Of a stretch of DNA of 64,000 nt, positions 8,151 to 17,387 are shown one piece after another. The notes beneath the pieces were generated by a model that was given only the letters and a program-made list of their open reading frames with translations, was not told where the DNA came from and made no database searches. The stretch's first letter is position 1. Every line of letters begins with the position of its first letter. Origin of the DNA: Nitrospinota bacterium (lineage in GTDB: Bacteria; Nitrospinota_A; UBA7883; JACRGQ01); contig JAOUMJ010000003.1 in NCBI GenBank assembly GCA_029881495.1, positions 62,001 through 126,000 of the forward strand. The letters are read 5' to 3'. Position numbers and translations under genes: made by a program.

Positions 8151-9721
8151 CTCCCGACATCTCCACCGGCATATCAAAAGGGTGGGAACACCATGACGCT
8201 TCTCTACTCGAACGGGACATGGTGATTGAAGCTGACGTTGCCGTGATAGGCACCGGCGCGGGGGGTGGCCTTTCGGCGGAGATATTTGCCAAGTCCGGAC
8301 TAAAGGTCGTCATGATAGAGGAGGGGCCTTTAAAGACGTATCGCGACTTTCATCTGCTGGAAAGCGAAGCGTATCCTCACCTCTATCAGGAATCTGCGAG
8401 CAGAAAGACCAAGGATAAGGGAATCGAATTCCTGCAGGGGCGTTGTGTCGGCGGAAGTACTACGGTGAACTGGACAACTTCAATTCGCACACCAATCCAG
8501 ACTCTAGAATATTGGCGCGATATATATGATTTTAAAGGATATGGTATGTCGGAAATAGTGCCGTGGTTCGAACTGGCCGAGGAGCGTTTCAACGTCACGA
8601 GTTGGGATATCCCGCCGAACGAGAACAACGATGTGCTTCGGCGAGGGGCAGAAAAACTCGGTATCTCTTTCGATTTTATGAAAAGGAACGTGAAGAAGTG
8701 CCTAAACATCGGTTATTGCGGTTTAGGCTGTCCCGTCAGCGCCCGGCAATCGGTGGATGTAACTTCCATCCCATCGGCTATGGAAAAGGGGGCGATACTG
8801 TTAAGCCGGGCGAGAGCCGAAAGATTGAATATTAACGGTGGAAAAGTAAAAAGTGTTACCTGTGTCGGGATGGACAGATTCGGAACGGCTCCCGGAAAGC
8901 ATAAAGTTACAGTGGTTGCCAGGGAGTTTGTTCTATCGGGAGGCGCAATTGGAACACCGGCACTCCTCTTGAGGAGCAAAGCTCCCGATCCACATGCGAT
9001 AATCGGCAAGAGGACTTTTCTGCACCCCGTAAGTATTTCGATAGCTCAAATGCCGGACAGGGTGGATGGCTGGTCGGGAGCGCCGCAATCGGTATACTCA
9101 GACCACTTCAATTTCGTTAACGATGGCAGAATGGAGTATAAGCTGGAGATGGCGCCTGTCCATCCGGTACTTGCCGCGACAAAAATCACAGGATATGGGA
9201 AGCGTCATAAAGAGCATATGAAAAATCTGCCATATGCCCAAGTGATTATCGCTCTGAACAAGGATGGTTTCCACCGCGAAAGTCCGGGCGGTTACGTGGA
9301 ATTGAACAGGGACGGAACACCCGTGCTGAATTATCCGATAACCGATTACCTGTGGGACGGTCTTCGCAGGTCGTTGCTCTCTTCCGCCGAGATTCAGTTT
9401 GCCGCCGGAGCAAAAATGGTGCTTCCGCTACATGAAGATTCATTCGGGTTTCGCTCATGGAGCGAAGCTAAAAATGAAATTCCAAAACTTGAGATGTCGA
9501 CTTTAAGGGCAAGGGTCGCCAGCGCACATGTGATGGGTGGATGCCCGATGGGAGCCTCCGAAAAAACATCCCTTCTCGATTTCAATGGAAAGTATCGCTT
9601 TCTGGACAATCTTCATGTGTTCGACGGCTCGATATATCCGACAAGCCTAGGAGCCAATCCGCAACTTACAATATTTGCGGTAACGATGAAGCAGGCCACT
9701 GAGCTGACAAAAGAAATATGA
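8147..9721 (+). CDS. GMC-family FAD-dependent alcohol/sugar oxidoreductase
   Basis: A 524-residue flavoprotein. The FAD-binding GTGAGGG motif is at 35-41, followed by the acidic end of the second strand (IEEGP). A GRCVGGSTTVNW segment places the FAD ring. The C-terminal block GCPMGAS...FDGSIYPTSLGANP carries the conserved Asn-Pro of the active site. GMC enzymes oxidise primary alcohols, sugars or sterols. Translation starts at GTG 8147 inside the stop of the Tat protein. The set ALDH/subunit 3/GMC would carry an alcohol to an acid in two steps. No cytochrome c subunit, the usual third partner, is encoded beside it. Confidence 0.88.
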   Translation: MTPDISTGISKGWEHHDASLLERDMVIEADVAVIGTGAGGGLSAEIFAKSGLKVVMIEEGPLKTYRDFHLLESEAYPHLYQESASRKTKDKGIEFLQGRCVGGSTTVNWTTSIRTPIQTLEYWRDIYDFKGYGMSEIVPWFELAEERFNVTSWDIPPNENNDVLRRGAEKLGISFDFMKRNVKKCLNIGYCGLGCPVSARQSVDVTSIPSAMEKGAILLSRARAERLNINGGKVKSVTCVGMDRFGTAPGKHKVTVVAREFVLSGGAIGTPALLLRSKAPDPHAIIGKRTFLHPVSISIAQMPDRVDGWSGAPQSVYSDHFNFVNDGRMEYKLEMAPVHPVLAATKITGYGKRHKEHMKNLPYAQVIIALNKDGFHRESPGGYVELNRDGTPVLNYPITDYLWDGLRRSLLSSAEIQFAAGAKMVLPLHEDSFGFRSWSEAKNEIPKLEMSTLRARVASAHVMGGCPMGASEKTSLLDFNGKYRFLDNLHVFDGSIYPTSLGANPQLTIFAVTMKQATELTKEI

Positions 9722-9735
9722 TGCCGGAATTTACT

Positions 9736-10731
9736 TTATGCTTTTTTCTTGGCGTCCACTTTCGAAACAAAACTCGCGAATCTCTTGACTACCTCGCCAG
9801 CCGGTTCAATTGAGTCGATCTTCTCCACCGATTTGCCGGCCTGAAAATAGTCCCTGTACCCCGAACCCTGCTGGGAAGCTTTTTTCAGGTGGAAGATCGA
9901 CCTTAATGTGTAAAACATCCTCATCCACCGCTTGATACTTTTATCGCGTAGCAGTAGCTTAACGATCCAATTCGCCTCAGTTCCTGTTTTATCAACAAAA
10001 GGGGTGCGGATCACTGAAACCGGAACGCCGCTTATCTTGTCCGTAAGGACAATATCCTTTTCCTTCGCGTTTAGAATGGCATTCTTATAGTCATCATGCA
10101 CATTACACTCTTTCGTAGCGATAAAGCGTGTTCCCATCTGAACGCCCGCATATCCAAGGTCAAGCGCCGCCTTGAAATCGGCTTCGTTTCCAATACCACC
10201 GGCACATATCAACGGGACTCCAAGATCCTTAAGGTCGTCATACATCTTTTCTGCCGATTCTTTTCCTGCATGTCCACCCGCTCGGTTGTTCACGCAAATC
10301 AACCCATCGACTTCGCTCTCGAGCGCTTTAAGCGCCCATTTCCTGTTTGTTGCGTCATGATATACGATCCCTCCCGCCTGATGTACCTTGTCGACCACCC
10401 ATTTGGGTTTTCCAAGGGCTGTAATAAAAAAACGAACATTCTCCTCTAGCGCAATGTCGACCCACATGCGCATTCTATTCATATAACGTCTGGAAGAATC
10501 CTCAACAAGAGCGTTGAAACCGATAGGCTTGTTTGTGAGGGTTCGAATATAGCGTATACCCTCCCGAAGCGTATGACCATATACGAAGGTCATGGATACC
10601 GGCTGTATGATGCCGATCCCCCCGGCTTTACTCACCTCGGCGACAAGCTCGGGATTACTGCAAGGGTACATAGCTCCGCAGATGAGAGGGACTTCAATCC
10701 CGACCTGCTCGGTAAACGGTGTCACAATCAT
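9736..10731 (-). CDS. Nitronate monooxygenase / 2-nitropropane dioxygenase family
   Basis: A 331-residue FMN-dependent TIM-barrel enzyme of the NMO/FabK superfamily. It starts with PLICGAMYPCSNPELVAEVSKAGG, has the catalytic-type His in NNRAGGHAG, and binds the FMN phosphate with CAGGIG and GVQMGTRF. Members oxidise alkyl nitronates or, as FabK, reduce enoyl-ACP; some act on CoA esters. It lies 4 bases behind the hotdog-fold gene on the same strand, which points to an acyl substrate or shared acyl metabolism. It converges with the GMC gene. The exact substrate is not decidable from sequence. Confidence 0.83.
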   Translation of the reverse strand: MIVTPFTEQVGIEVPLICGAMYPCSNPELVAEVSKAGGIGIIQPVSMTFVYGHTLREGIRYIRTLTNKPIGFNALVEDSSRRYMNRMRMWVDIALEENVRFFITALGKPKWVVDKVHQAGGIVYHDATNRKWALKALESEVDGLICVNNRAGGHAGKESAEKMYDDLKDLGVPLICAGGIGNEADFKAALDLGYAGVQMGTRFIATKECNVHDDYKNAILNAKEKDIVLTDKISGVPVSVIRTPFVDKTGTEANWIVKLLLRDKSIKRWMRMFYTLRSIFHLKKASQQGSGYRDYFQAGKSVEKIDSIEPAGEVVKRFASFVSKVDAKKKA

Positions 10732-10735
10732 ATTC

Positions 10736-11212
10736 TTATTCCTTTAAAGGGCCTATAAGCCAGCAGGCCTTCGCGGTTGCCACTATATCGCCTGCTACGT
10801 CTCGCAGTACCACGTCAACCTCGTACTCTTTTTCGATATTATCCTTCGGCGGATCAAACTCCGACTTTGCCGTGATGGTTCCGCGGGCCTTCTTTGTATA
10901 TTCAATTGAAAATCTTCTGACTATTCCGCGCGCGTTCTCCGGTATTCCTGCCATCATCGCGAGACCGGAGGCGATTTCCGCAAGGTTCACGAGCGCCATT
11001 GCGTGTATGCTGTTCAGATGGTTCCTTACTTTTCTCCTGTCACGCATCTCCACAACGGCTTTGCCGGGTTCAAGGAATACTGTTCGAAAGCCTATTGAAC
11101 CGGAGTAGGGGGCAACCTGCCCTATGAAAAAGCTGAAAACCGCTTTCCCAAAAGGTATTTCGGCCAGCAGGCGCCATGTTTTTAAAATGAAACCCGGTCT
11201 AACTAATGTCAA
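10736..11212 (-). CDS. Hotdog-fold protein, DUF4442-like
   Basis: A 158-residue protein with the DUF4442 hallmark around RNHLNSIHAMALVNLAEIASG, which sits where hotdog thioesterases keep their active-site Asn/His helix. TTG at 11212 follows a GGAG site. The likely role is hydrolysis or binding of acyl-CoA esters, or a proofreading/detoxifying function alongside the NMO-like enzyme 4 bases downstream. Fold assignment is by this motif and length; the activity is inferred. Confidence 0.72.
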   Translation of the reverse strand: MTLVRPGFILKTWRLLAEIPFGKAVFSFFIGQVAPYSGSIGFRTVFLEPGKAVVEMRDRRKVRNHLNSIHAMALVNLAEIASGLAMMAGIPENARGIVRRFSIEYTKKARGTITAKSEFDPPKDNIEKEYEVDVVLRDVAGDIVATAKACWLIGPLKE

Positions 11213-11302
11213 AGATCACTCCAAATAAGTGTATGAGTCGAATAAACGGTTTTTTCATATTCTTCATTTTCGTATTTACGACGAATTATATCAGAAAAGG
11301 GG

Positions 11303-12343
11303 CTATTCGCCTGTAACAAGCAGAACGGAATCCTTCATTTTTTCAACCATGTTTTCAAGAGATAGGCCGTCTGCCTGAACAGATTTTAATGTTCCTGCGT
11401 CCGACGGAGCAGGCGCCCGTTTCAGCAATTCCATAAGTTTTGCCGATTTTGTTGCGTAGTTTATGTTTTGAGGTATATCGCCGTACCAGTTGAAATGGCG
11501 TATTGTTTTCAATTTCACTGAGGTAATGCCGATAACTTCCCCTTTACGGTTAAAGAGCGGGCCACCGCTGTTTCCCTGCTGAACGGGCGCGCTCATCTGC
11601 ATGGTATTCGGATCGTTCTTCAACCCCTTTGTGGAGTTGATCCTGCCGGTAAATAGTTTTGGGGAGAATCCGGTGATATGGGGGAGGGGAAAACCTATCG
11701 TGAACACATCGGCTCCCATCCGGGGCTCTTCTTCGGAGATGGCAAAAGGAGCAGGAATCGATTCGAAACTTTCTGGGATTAGAAGGGCGATATCGTTATC
11801 CATGTCTGAAAGATATACCCTTGCCGCTATTTTCACCCCGTCTGTCCTTATAAGCTGAATATTTTTTCTCCTTTCGATAACGTGTCTGCAGGTAATGATG
11901 TATCCATATTCGGTAGGCCAGGCGGTGCCGAGCGCTCTTTCCATCTCTTCCGTGGAGATAACCTCCTTTGACCTCTCATGTTCCGCTGAAAAAACATCTG
12001 GCCGGGTTCCGGTTCCCCATTTTTCAAGTACGCCGTTCCTGAAGGCTACATATTCCTGATGGTTTATTTCCGGATTGCCATGCAAAACGCTTGGGGCATC
12101 GTAGACATCAAATACAAGGATTTCCCATGTATCACCCCCTTCATTGAGTATTGTTTGCCATACCGGTTTTGCCCCTCTGTATCGCTTGTTCGGCTCTATC
12201 CACCACTTCGCAAAATCCTCTTTAGTGGCCCCTTTCTTGATGCCGTAAAATCCGGTTTGCGTGAGATATAGATCCCTTGAACTGGCGCAGGCAGAAATGG
12301 ATATTGCGATAATGAGGATAGTAATTCCTTTTGCCGCTTTCAT
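11303..12343 (-). CDS. Lipoprotein with trypsin-like serine protease domain
   Basis: A 346-residue lipoprotein (lipobox ISAC, Cys19). Residues about 30-112 form a separate domain (GIKKGATKEDFAKWW ... YVAFRNGVLEKWG) whose pattern resembles SmpA/OmlA/BamE-like modules. The rest is a chymotrypsin-fold protease with His154 (TCRHVI), probably Asp184 (DMDNDIALL) and Ser259 (QQGNSGGPL). This is the HtrA/DegP-like 'Trypsin_2' arrangement, without a PDZ domain. It would act at a membrane facing the periplasm in protein quality control. It is transcribed towards the hotdog gene 90 bases away. Confidence 0.82.
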   Translation of the reverse strand: MKAAKGITILIIAISISACASSRDLYLTQTGFYGIKKGATKEDFAKWWIEPNKRYRGAKPVWQTILNEGGDTWEILVFDVYDAPSVLHGNPEINHQEYVAFRNGVLEKWGTGTRPDVFSAEHERSKEVISTEEMERALGTAWPTEYGYIITCRHVIERRKNIQLIRTDGVKIAARVYLSDMDNDIALLIPESFESIPAPFAISEEEPRMGADVFTIGFPLPHITGFSPKLFTGRINSTKGLKNDPNTMQMSAPVQQGNSGGPLFNRKGEVIGITSVKLKTIRHFNWYGDIPQNINYATKSAKLMELLKRAPAPSDAGTLKSVQADGLSLENMVEKMKDSVLLVTGE

Positions 12344-12450
12344 CCCTTACAAGTTTATCCCCTTTGTTGCACGAATTTCAAAGATAGCGGAAGAATTGGC
12401 TGCTTTTTTAATTTCGTTGACGTTTGAAACAAAGGGTTTAGAATACCTCC

Positions 12451-13200
12451 ATGGGTGTGTCAAATAACTTCAGATTCCATCTGCTGTTTCTTCCGCTAAT
12501 CCTGGTATTCACCACCAGTCAATCCGCACACTCCGAAGTTGTAAACAAGGATGCCGATGGCCTTGAGAGTACAATTTATGCACTCGATTCAAATCAGCAA
12601 ACACCGCTATTTAAGGGGAAATACTCGATACTCCTCGAAGGGGAGAGAGAAACCCAGATAAACACGATACGGGATATGGACGGCAACATCGTCACTGTTG
12701 AAACGCTTGTAGCAGAAAAAGGTATCTTTTCTAAGTACGGGTACCAGAGGGTAAACGCGAGCGAAGGGGGAGAATTGATCCTAAAAGGGAATATTCTTCA
12801 TTACACCTACATCAAGGATGAAAAGACAAAAACTGAGGAGCTGATATACCCTCAAAGCTTTGTGGTCGGGCCAGCGCTCACAGCATATGCCCGCACCAAA
12901 TGGGACACTATCATGAAGGGGGAAGAACTCCCTATAAGGTACGGAGTTCTCGACAGGCTTGATATCTTCCGCTTCATGCTCATAAAAGAGGGGATGGAGA
13001 AGAGAGGATCGGAAGATGTTGTCGTAGTAAAACTTATGCCAGCCACATGGCTGGTGTCCAAATTGGTAAATCCGGTATACATTACCTTTTCAAAGGACGG
13101 CTCAAAGGTCTATAAGGTAAAAGGGAGAACTTTCCTGCTGGTAAAGAAGGACGGGAAGTGGGAGCCGCTCGACGCGGAAACGATATACCACCATCCCTAG
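12451..13200 (+). CDS. Exported protein of unknown function
   Basis: A 249-residue protein with an N-terminal signal peptide (hydrophobic run LLFLPLILVFTTS, likely cleavage after AHS). The mature part is rich in alternating beta-strand pattern with no cysteines or metal motifs. A shape like the DUF3108/DUF6134 periplasmic beta proteins is possible, but I cannot assign it. It is transcribed away from the protease gene; the 107 bases between them must hold both promoters. ATG at 12451 has no visible Shine-Dalgarno sequence. Confidence 0.65.
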   Translation: MGVSNNFRFHLLFLPLILVFTTSQSAHSEVVNKDADGLESTIYALDSNQQTPLFKGKYSILLEGERETQINTIRDMDGNIVTVETLVAEKGIFSKYGYQRVNASEGGELILKGNILHYTYIKDEKTKTEELIYPQSFVVGPALTAYARTKWDTIMKGEELPIRYGVLDRLDIFRFMLIKEGMEKRGSEDVVVVKLMPATWLVSKLVNPVYITFSKDGSKVYKVKGRTFLLVKKDGKWEPLDAETIYHHP

Positions 13201-13671
13201 GCGTACATAATAATCCGTTTGCTGGATTTCATGCCCTATCTGGCTGAATATAAACTGCATGATAAACGCAATACTTGCTCGTTAAGCACGATTCAGATGT
13301 TACGGGAAATGCGCCTCTGCCGGATACAATTACTGCTCTAATACCGGGCTATAACATATCTCGATCCCGAAAGTATGCCCAATCGGTGCCTTTTTGAAAA
13401 ATGCATCAGGCTCTTATATGTTTGCCGATAATTTCCATTCAATGTAACTCCATAATCTCCAAATTATATTTATCGTGTATAATAGTTAAAACATCAGAGA
13501 TGAAAAGGCTCTTATAATTAATATAAATGCAAGCATATCTGTTTGATAACCAGTCAAAATCAAGCATTTTAGTTGATACCGTCCGGCAAATAAGTGGGAT
13601 AATACCAATAGAGGAAAACATGAAGATGCGTTCCGGTTCCAAGATAATGCAAATAAGCCTGGAGGATAGTT
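13201..13671. other. 471-base non-coding gap upstream of the fad operon
   Basis: No convincing gene on either strand. The right half is AT-rich and holds -10-like hexamers (TATAAT at 13478-13483 and 13513-13518) without good -35 partners. An 11-base direct repeat AGGCTCTTATA occurs at 13408-13418 and 13506-13516. It is the longest gap in the window and the likely control region of fadN-fadA-fadE; the operators are not identified. Confidence 0.4.
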
Positions 13672-16059
13672 ATGGGTCAGATTAACAAGGTAGCAGTGCT
13701 CGGCGCAGGGGTGATGGGTTCGACTATCGCCGCCCACTTCGCCAATGCGGGACTGGATGTCCTGCTGCTTGATATTGTCCCGAAAGAGCCTACAGATGAT
13801 GAAAAGAAGAAGGGGCTTGGCCTGGAAAGCCCAGCCGTAAGGAACCGATTCGCATTAAAAGGGCTTGAAGGGGCAAAAAAGGCAAAGCCTGCCCCCTTTT
13901 ACCTCCCGGCCTATGCCTCTCATATTGAAACCGGAAATCTGGAGGATGACCTGGCCCGTCTCAAGGAGTGCGACTGGGTTATTGAGGTCGTTCTTGAAAA
14001 TATGGATGTGAAGAAAAAACTCTTCTCTGAAAAGATTGCTCCAAACCTGAAGGAAGGGGCCATTCTTTCAACGAACACAAGCGGACTCTCGGTAAACGAG
14101 ATGGCCGAGTCGCTTCCACCAAACGTCAGGAAGAATTTCCTGGTCACGCACTTCTTCAATCCGCCTCGATATATGAGGCTTCTTGAAATTGTGCCATGCA
14201 AGGATACATCCCAGGAAACAGTTGCCGCTATGGCGCATTTCATATCCAACAGACTTGGAAAGGGGATAGTCTACGCAAAAGACACCCCAAACTTTGTGGG
14301 GAACCGCATAGGCGTTTACGCGATCTTCAACTCCATAAGGCACATGCTGGAAATGAAGATGACGGTCGAAGAGGTGGATGCCATAGCCGGACCGGCAACA
14401 GGGAGGCCGAAAAGCGCGGCATTTCGTACGGTCGACCTGGTAGGCATCGATACGCTGGTACATATTGCCGAAAATACATACAAGGCACTCCCCAACGACG
14501 AACAGAGGGATATATTCAAGGTTCCCGAATTCATGCTCAAAATGGTGAAAGAGGGGCTTCATGGCAGTAAAACGGAAAAGGGATTCTACAAGAAAGAGAA
14601 AGGGGCGAACGGCTCCAACATCCTCTACTACGACTACACCAGTTCCGACTTCAAGCCACTTCAAAAGCCAAAGTTCGGATCCATACAGTCTGCCAAGATG
14701 ATGGACAACACTGCTGTAAGGGTAAAGGCGGTAGTATCCGGCCCCGACAAGGCTTCGGAATTTGCCTGGAAAAATCTGCGGGATACCATAATTTACGCAT
14801 TCAACAGGGTGCCTGAGATCGCCGATGATGTGGTAAACATCGATAACGCAATGAAGTGGGGTTTCAACTGGGAATTGGGACCTTTCGAGATGCTGGATGC
14901 GATCGGCATCAACTACTTCGTTGAAAGAGCCGGGAAGGACGGTGTTGCCGTTCCTGAAAAACTGAAAGGGATCGAAAGTTTTTACAGGTATACGGATGGA
15001 CGCAAAGAGTATTTCGACATCACAAGTGGTAAATTCAAGGAGGTTCCGCAGAGAGCCAACGAGATAAACCTGGAAATAATAAAGAAGGCCGGGGGAGTGG
15101 TAGAAAAGAATGCCAACTGCTCAATAGTAGACCTCGGCGACGGCGTGTTCTGTTTCGAATTTCATTCCAAGATGAACAGCCTCAGTAACGACATCCTTTC
15201 GTTTACACACAAGGCGGTAAAAAGGGCGGAAACAGAAGGGGTCGGTCTGGTAATCGGAAACCGAGGAGCAAACTTCTCTGCTGGCGCAAATCTTATGATG
15301 CTTGCAGTTGCAATAGCTGAGGGAGCTTTCGAGGATGTCGATATTACAATCCGGGCTTTCCAGAAGGCGACAATGGGTGTTAAATATGCCAAGGTGCCGG
15401 TTGTAGCGGCGCCGTTCCATCTTGCCCTTGGTGGCGGATGTGAATTTCCACTCCATGCCGATGCCATCAATGCGTATGCAGAAACATATATGGGGCTTGT
15501 CGAAATTGGCGTAGGACTACTTCCCGCTGGTGGCGGTACAAAAGAGATGGCTGTAAGGGCAATAGATCTTGCTGATAAATTCGGCACCGACCCAACAACT
15601 TTCATCTTCAAATATTTTAAAAATATCGGTCTTGCAACGGTGTCGATGTCCGCATCTGAACTCTTCGAACTCGGCTATATGAGGGAAGGGGACAGCATAA
15701 CCATGAATTTCGATAACCTGATATCGGATGCAAAACAGAAAGTAATTGCCCTTGCAGGAAACTACCGCCCCAAAAAGCCGCGCGAAGACCTGAAGGCCCC
15801 CGGCCGGAGCATTGCGGCGAGCATGAAGAGCCAGCTTTGGAACATGAAGATGGGTGGTTTTGCAACCGAGTATGAAGCGGAGATCGGCGGAATGATCGCC
15901 GATGTCATTACCGGCGGAGATGTTCCGGCGGGAACGATCATAACCGAAAAATATCTCCTCGACCTTGAAAGGGAAAAGTTCCTAAAGCTCTGTGGAAATA
16001 AAAAGACGATCGAACGTATCCAGCATATGTTGAAAAAAGGTAAGCCTCTCAGGAATTAA
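13672..16059 (+). CDS. fadN: 3-hydroxyacyl-CoA dehydrogenase / enoyl-CoA hydratase
   Basis: A 795-residue beta-oxidation enzyme in the domain order of Bacillus FadN, dehydrogenase first. The NAD-binding GAGVMG is at 11-16, the 3HAD catalytic region is VTHFFNPPRYM near 165, and the two C-terminal 3HAD domains follow. A crotonase domain lies in the last third (FSAGANLMML and LALGGGCEF form its oxyanion hole). E. coli FadB has the opposite order. It hydrates 2-enoyl-CoA and oxidises 3-hydroxyacyl-CoA. ATG 13672 follows CTGGAGGA. The thiolase gene starts 13 bases downstream, and the fadN-fadA-fadE order matches B. subtilis. Confidence 0.93.
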   Translation: MGQINKVAVLGAGVMGSTIAAHFANAGLDVLLLDIVPKEPTDDEKKKGLGLESPAVRNRFALKGLEGAKKAKPAPFYLPAYASHIETGNLEDDLARLKECDWVIEVVLENMDVKKKLFSEKIAPNLKEGAILSTNTSGLSVNEMAESLPPNVRKNFLVTHFFNPPRYMRLLEIVPCKDTSQETVAAMAHFISNRLGKGIVYAKDTPNFVGNRIGVYAIFNSIRHMLEMKMTVEEVDAIAGPATGRPKSAAFRTVDLVGIDTLVHIAENTYKALPNDEQRDIFKVPEFMLKMVKEGLHGSKTEKGFYKKEKGANGSNILYYDYTSSDFKPLQKPKFGSIQSAKMMDNTAVRVKAVVSGPDKASEFAWKNLRDTIIYAFNRVPEIADDVVNIDNAMKWGFNWELGPFEMLDAIGINYFVERAGKDGVAVPEKLKGIESFYRYTDGRKEYFDITSGKFKEVPQRANEINLEIIKKAGGVVEKNANCSIVDLGDGVFCFEFHSKMNSLSNDILSFTHKAVKRAETEGVGLVIGNRGANFSAGANLMMLAVAIAEGAFEDVDITIRAFQKATMGVKYAKVPVVAAPFHLALGGGCEFPLHADAINAYAETYMGLVEIGVGLLPAGGGTKEMAVRAIDLADKFGTDPTTFIFKYFKNIGLATVSMSASELFELGYMREGDSITMNFDNLISDAKQKVIALAGNYRPKKPREDLKAPGRSIAASMKSQLWNMKMGGFATEYEAEIGGMIADVITGGDVPAGTIITEKYLLDLEREKFLKLCGNKKTIERIQHMLKKGKPLRN

Positions 16060-16072
16060 CACGGAGGAAATG

Positions 16073-17368
16073 ATGGCAAAGAGCGCAAAGAAATCGCCGG
16101 TAAAAAAAGAGACGGTCAAGAAAACCGACAAGAAAGTTTCCAGTAAGGTCGTAGCGAAATCGCCTGCGGGAACATCTTCAGGCAAACCTTCTGCAGGGAA
16201 GGCGTACATACTTGCGGCGTATCGCACGCCCGGTTGCAAAGCGAACAGGGGGAAATTCAAGGATATGAGACCGGATGATCTGGCTGCGGTAGCCATAAAA
16301 GGGCTTATCGAGCGGACCGGAATAGATCCTGCCGACGTAGAAGATGTAATTCTGGGGTGCGCTTTCCCTGAAGGTGAATCCGGGATGAACATGGGCCGCT
16401 TTGCGGCCCTGAAAGCGGGTCTTCCATATACGGTTCCGGGTCAGGTTGTTAACAGGTGGTGCTCCTCCGGTTTACAGACCATTGCCATGGCTTCCGAACG
16501 GATCATGGCAGGTTTTGCCGATTGCATAATAGCTGGGGGCGCGGAATCGATGTCGATGGTTCCAATGGGAGGCAACAAGTTCAGCGCAAATCCTACACTT
16601 GCAACCGAGTGGCCCGAAACCTATTCCAATATGGGGATTACCGCTGAGCTTGTGGCCGAAAAATACAAGATAAGCCGAGAGGATATGGACAAGTTCGGAT
16701 ATGAAAGCAACATGAAGGCGGCACAGGCCATCAAGGAGGGGAAATTCAAGGATGAGATAATTCCTGTTGAAGTGGAGAAGGTTTCCCTGGTGAATGGCAA
16801 AGTAAAGAAAGAGAAAGAAATCGTCGATATCGACGATGGAGTACGCGCCGATACGACAGTTGAGGGGCTCTCCAAACTCAAAACACCTTTCAAGGTAAAA
16901 GGGACTGTCACAGCCGGTAACGCTTCACAGGTTACCGACGGCGCGGCCGTGGCACTGATAGTCTCTGAGAATTTCCTGAAGAAAATCGGGAAAAAGCCTA
17001 TAGCGAGGTTCGTTGCCTACACGGTGAAAGGGGTTCCGCCGGAGATCATGGGTATAGGTCCGGTAGAGGCTATCCCCGGAGCGCTTAAACTTGCGGGACT
17101 GACGCAGAATGATATCGGGCTTATCGAGCTAAATGAAGCGTTCGCGTCGCAGTCGCTGGCTGTAATACGGGAATTGAAACTAGATCCGAAGATAATAAAC
17201 GTAAACGGCGGCGCCATAGCGCTTGGCCATCCGCTTGGATGTACCGGCGCGAAGCTGACGGCAACACTGCTATCGGAAATGCAGAGAAGAAAAGATGTGA
17301 GATACGGAATGGTGAGCATGTGCATAGGCGGCGGCATGGGAGCCGCCGGCATTTTTGAAAAAGTCTAA
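16073..17368 (+). CDS. fadA: Acetyl-CoA acyltransferase (thiolase) with Lys-rich N-terminal tail
   Basis: A 431-residue thiolase: nucleophilic Cys130 (NRWCSSG), His in GGAIALGHPLGCTG, and the second Cys in CIGGGMGAAG. It cleaves 3-ketoacyl-CoA to acetyl-CoA and a shortened acyl-CoA. The normal thiolase fold begins at about residue 44 (AYILAAYRTP). Before it is an extra tail with about 12 lysines in 42 residues plus Ala, Ser, Val and Pro, like a disordered histone-H1-type segment. Of the tandem ATG codons, 16073 has the better spacing from GGAGG than 16070. It is the second gene of the fad operon. Confidence 0.93.
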   Translation: MAKSAKKSPVKKETVKKTDKKVSSKVVAKSPAGTSSGKPSAGKAYILAAYRTPGCKANRGKFKDMRPDDLAAVAIKGLIERTGIDPADVEDVILGCAFPEGESGMNMGRFAALKAGLPYTVPGQVVNRWCSSGLQTIAMASERIMAGFADCIIAGGAESMSMVPMGGNKFSANPTLATEWPETYSNMGITAELVAEKYKISREDMDKFGYESNMKAAQAIKEGKFKDEIIPVEVEKVSLVNGKVKKEKEIVDIDDGVRADTTVEGLSKLKTPFKVKGTVTAGNASQVTDGAAVALIVSENFLKKIGKKPIARFVAYTVKGVPPEIMGIGPVEAIPGALKLAGLTQNDIGLIELNEAFASQSLAVIRELKLDPKIINVNGGAIALGHPLGCTGAKLTATLLSEMQRRKDVRYGMVSMCIGGGMGAAGIFEKV

Positions 17369-17387
17369 TTTACGCGAGGTGAGTAAT

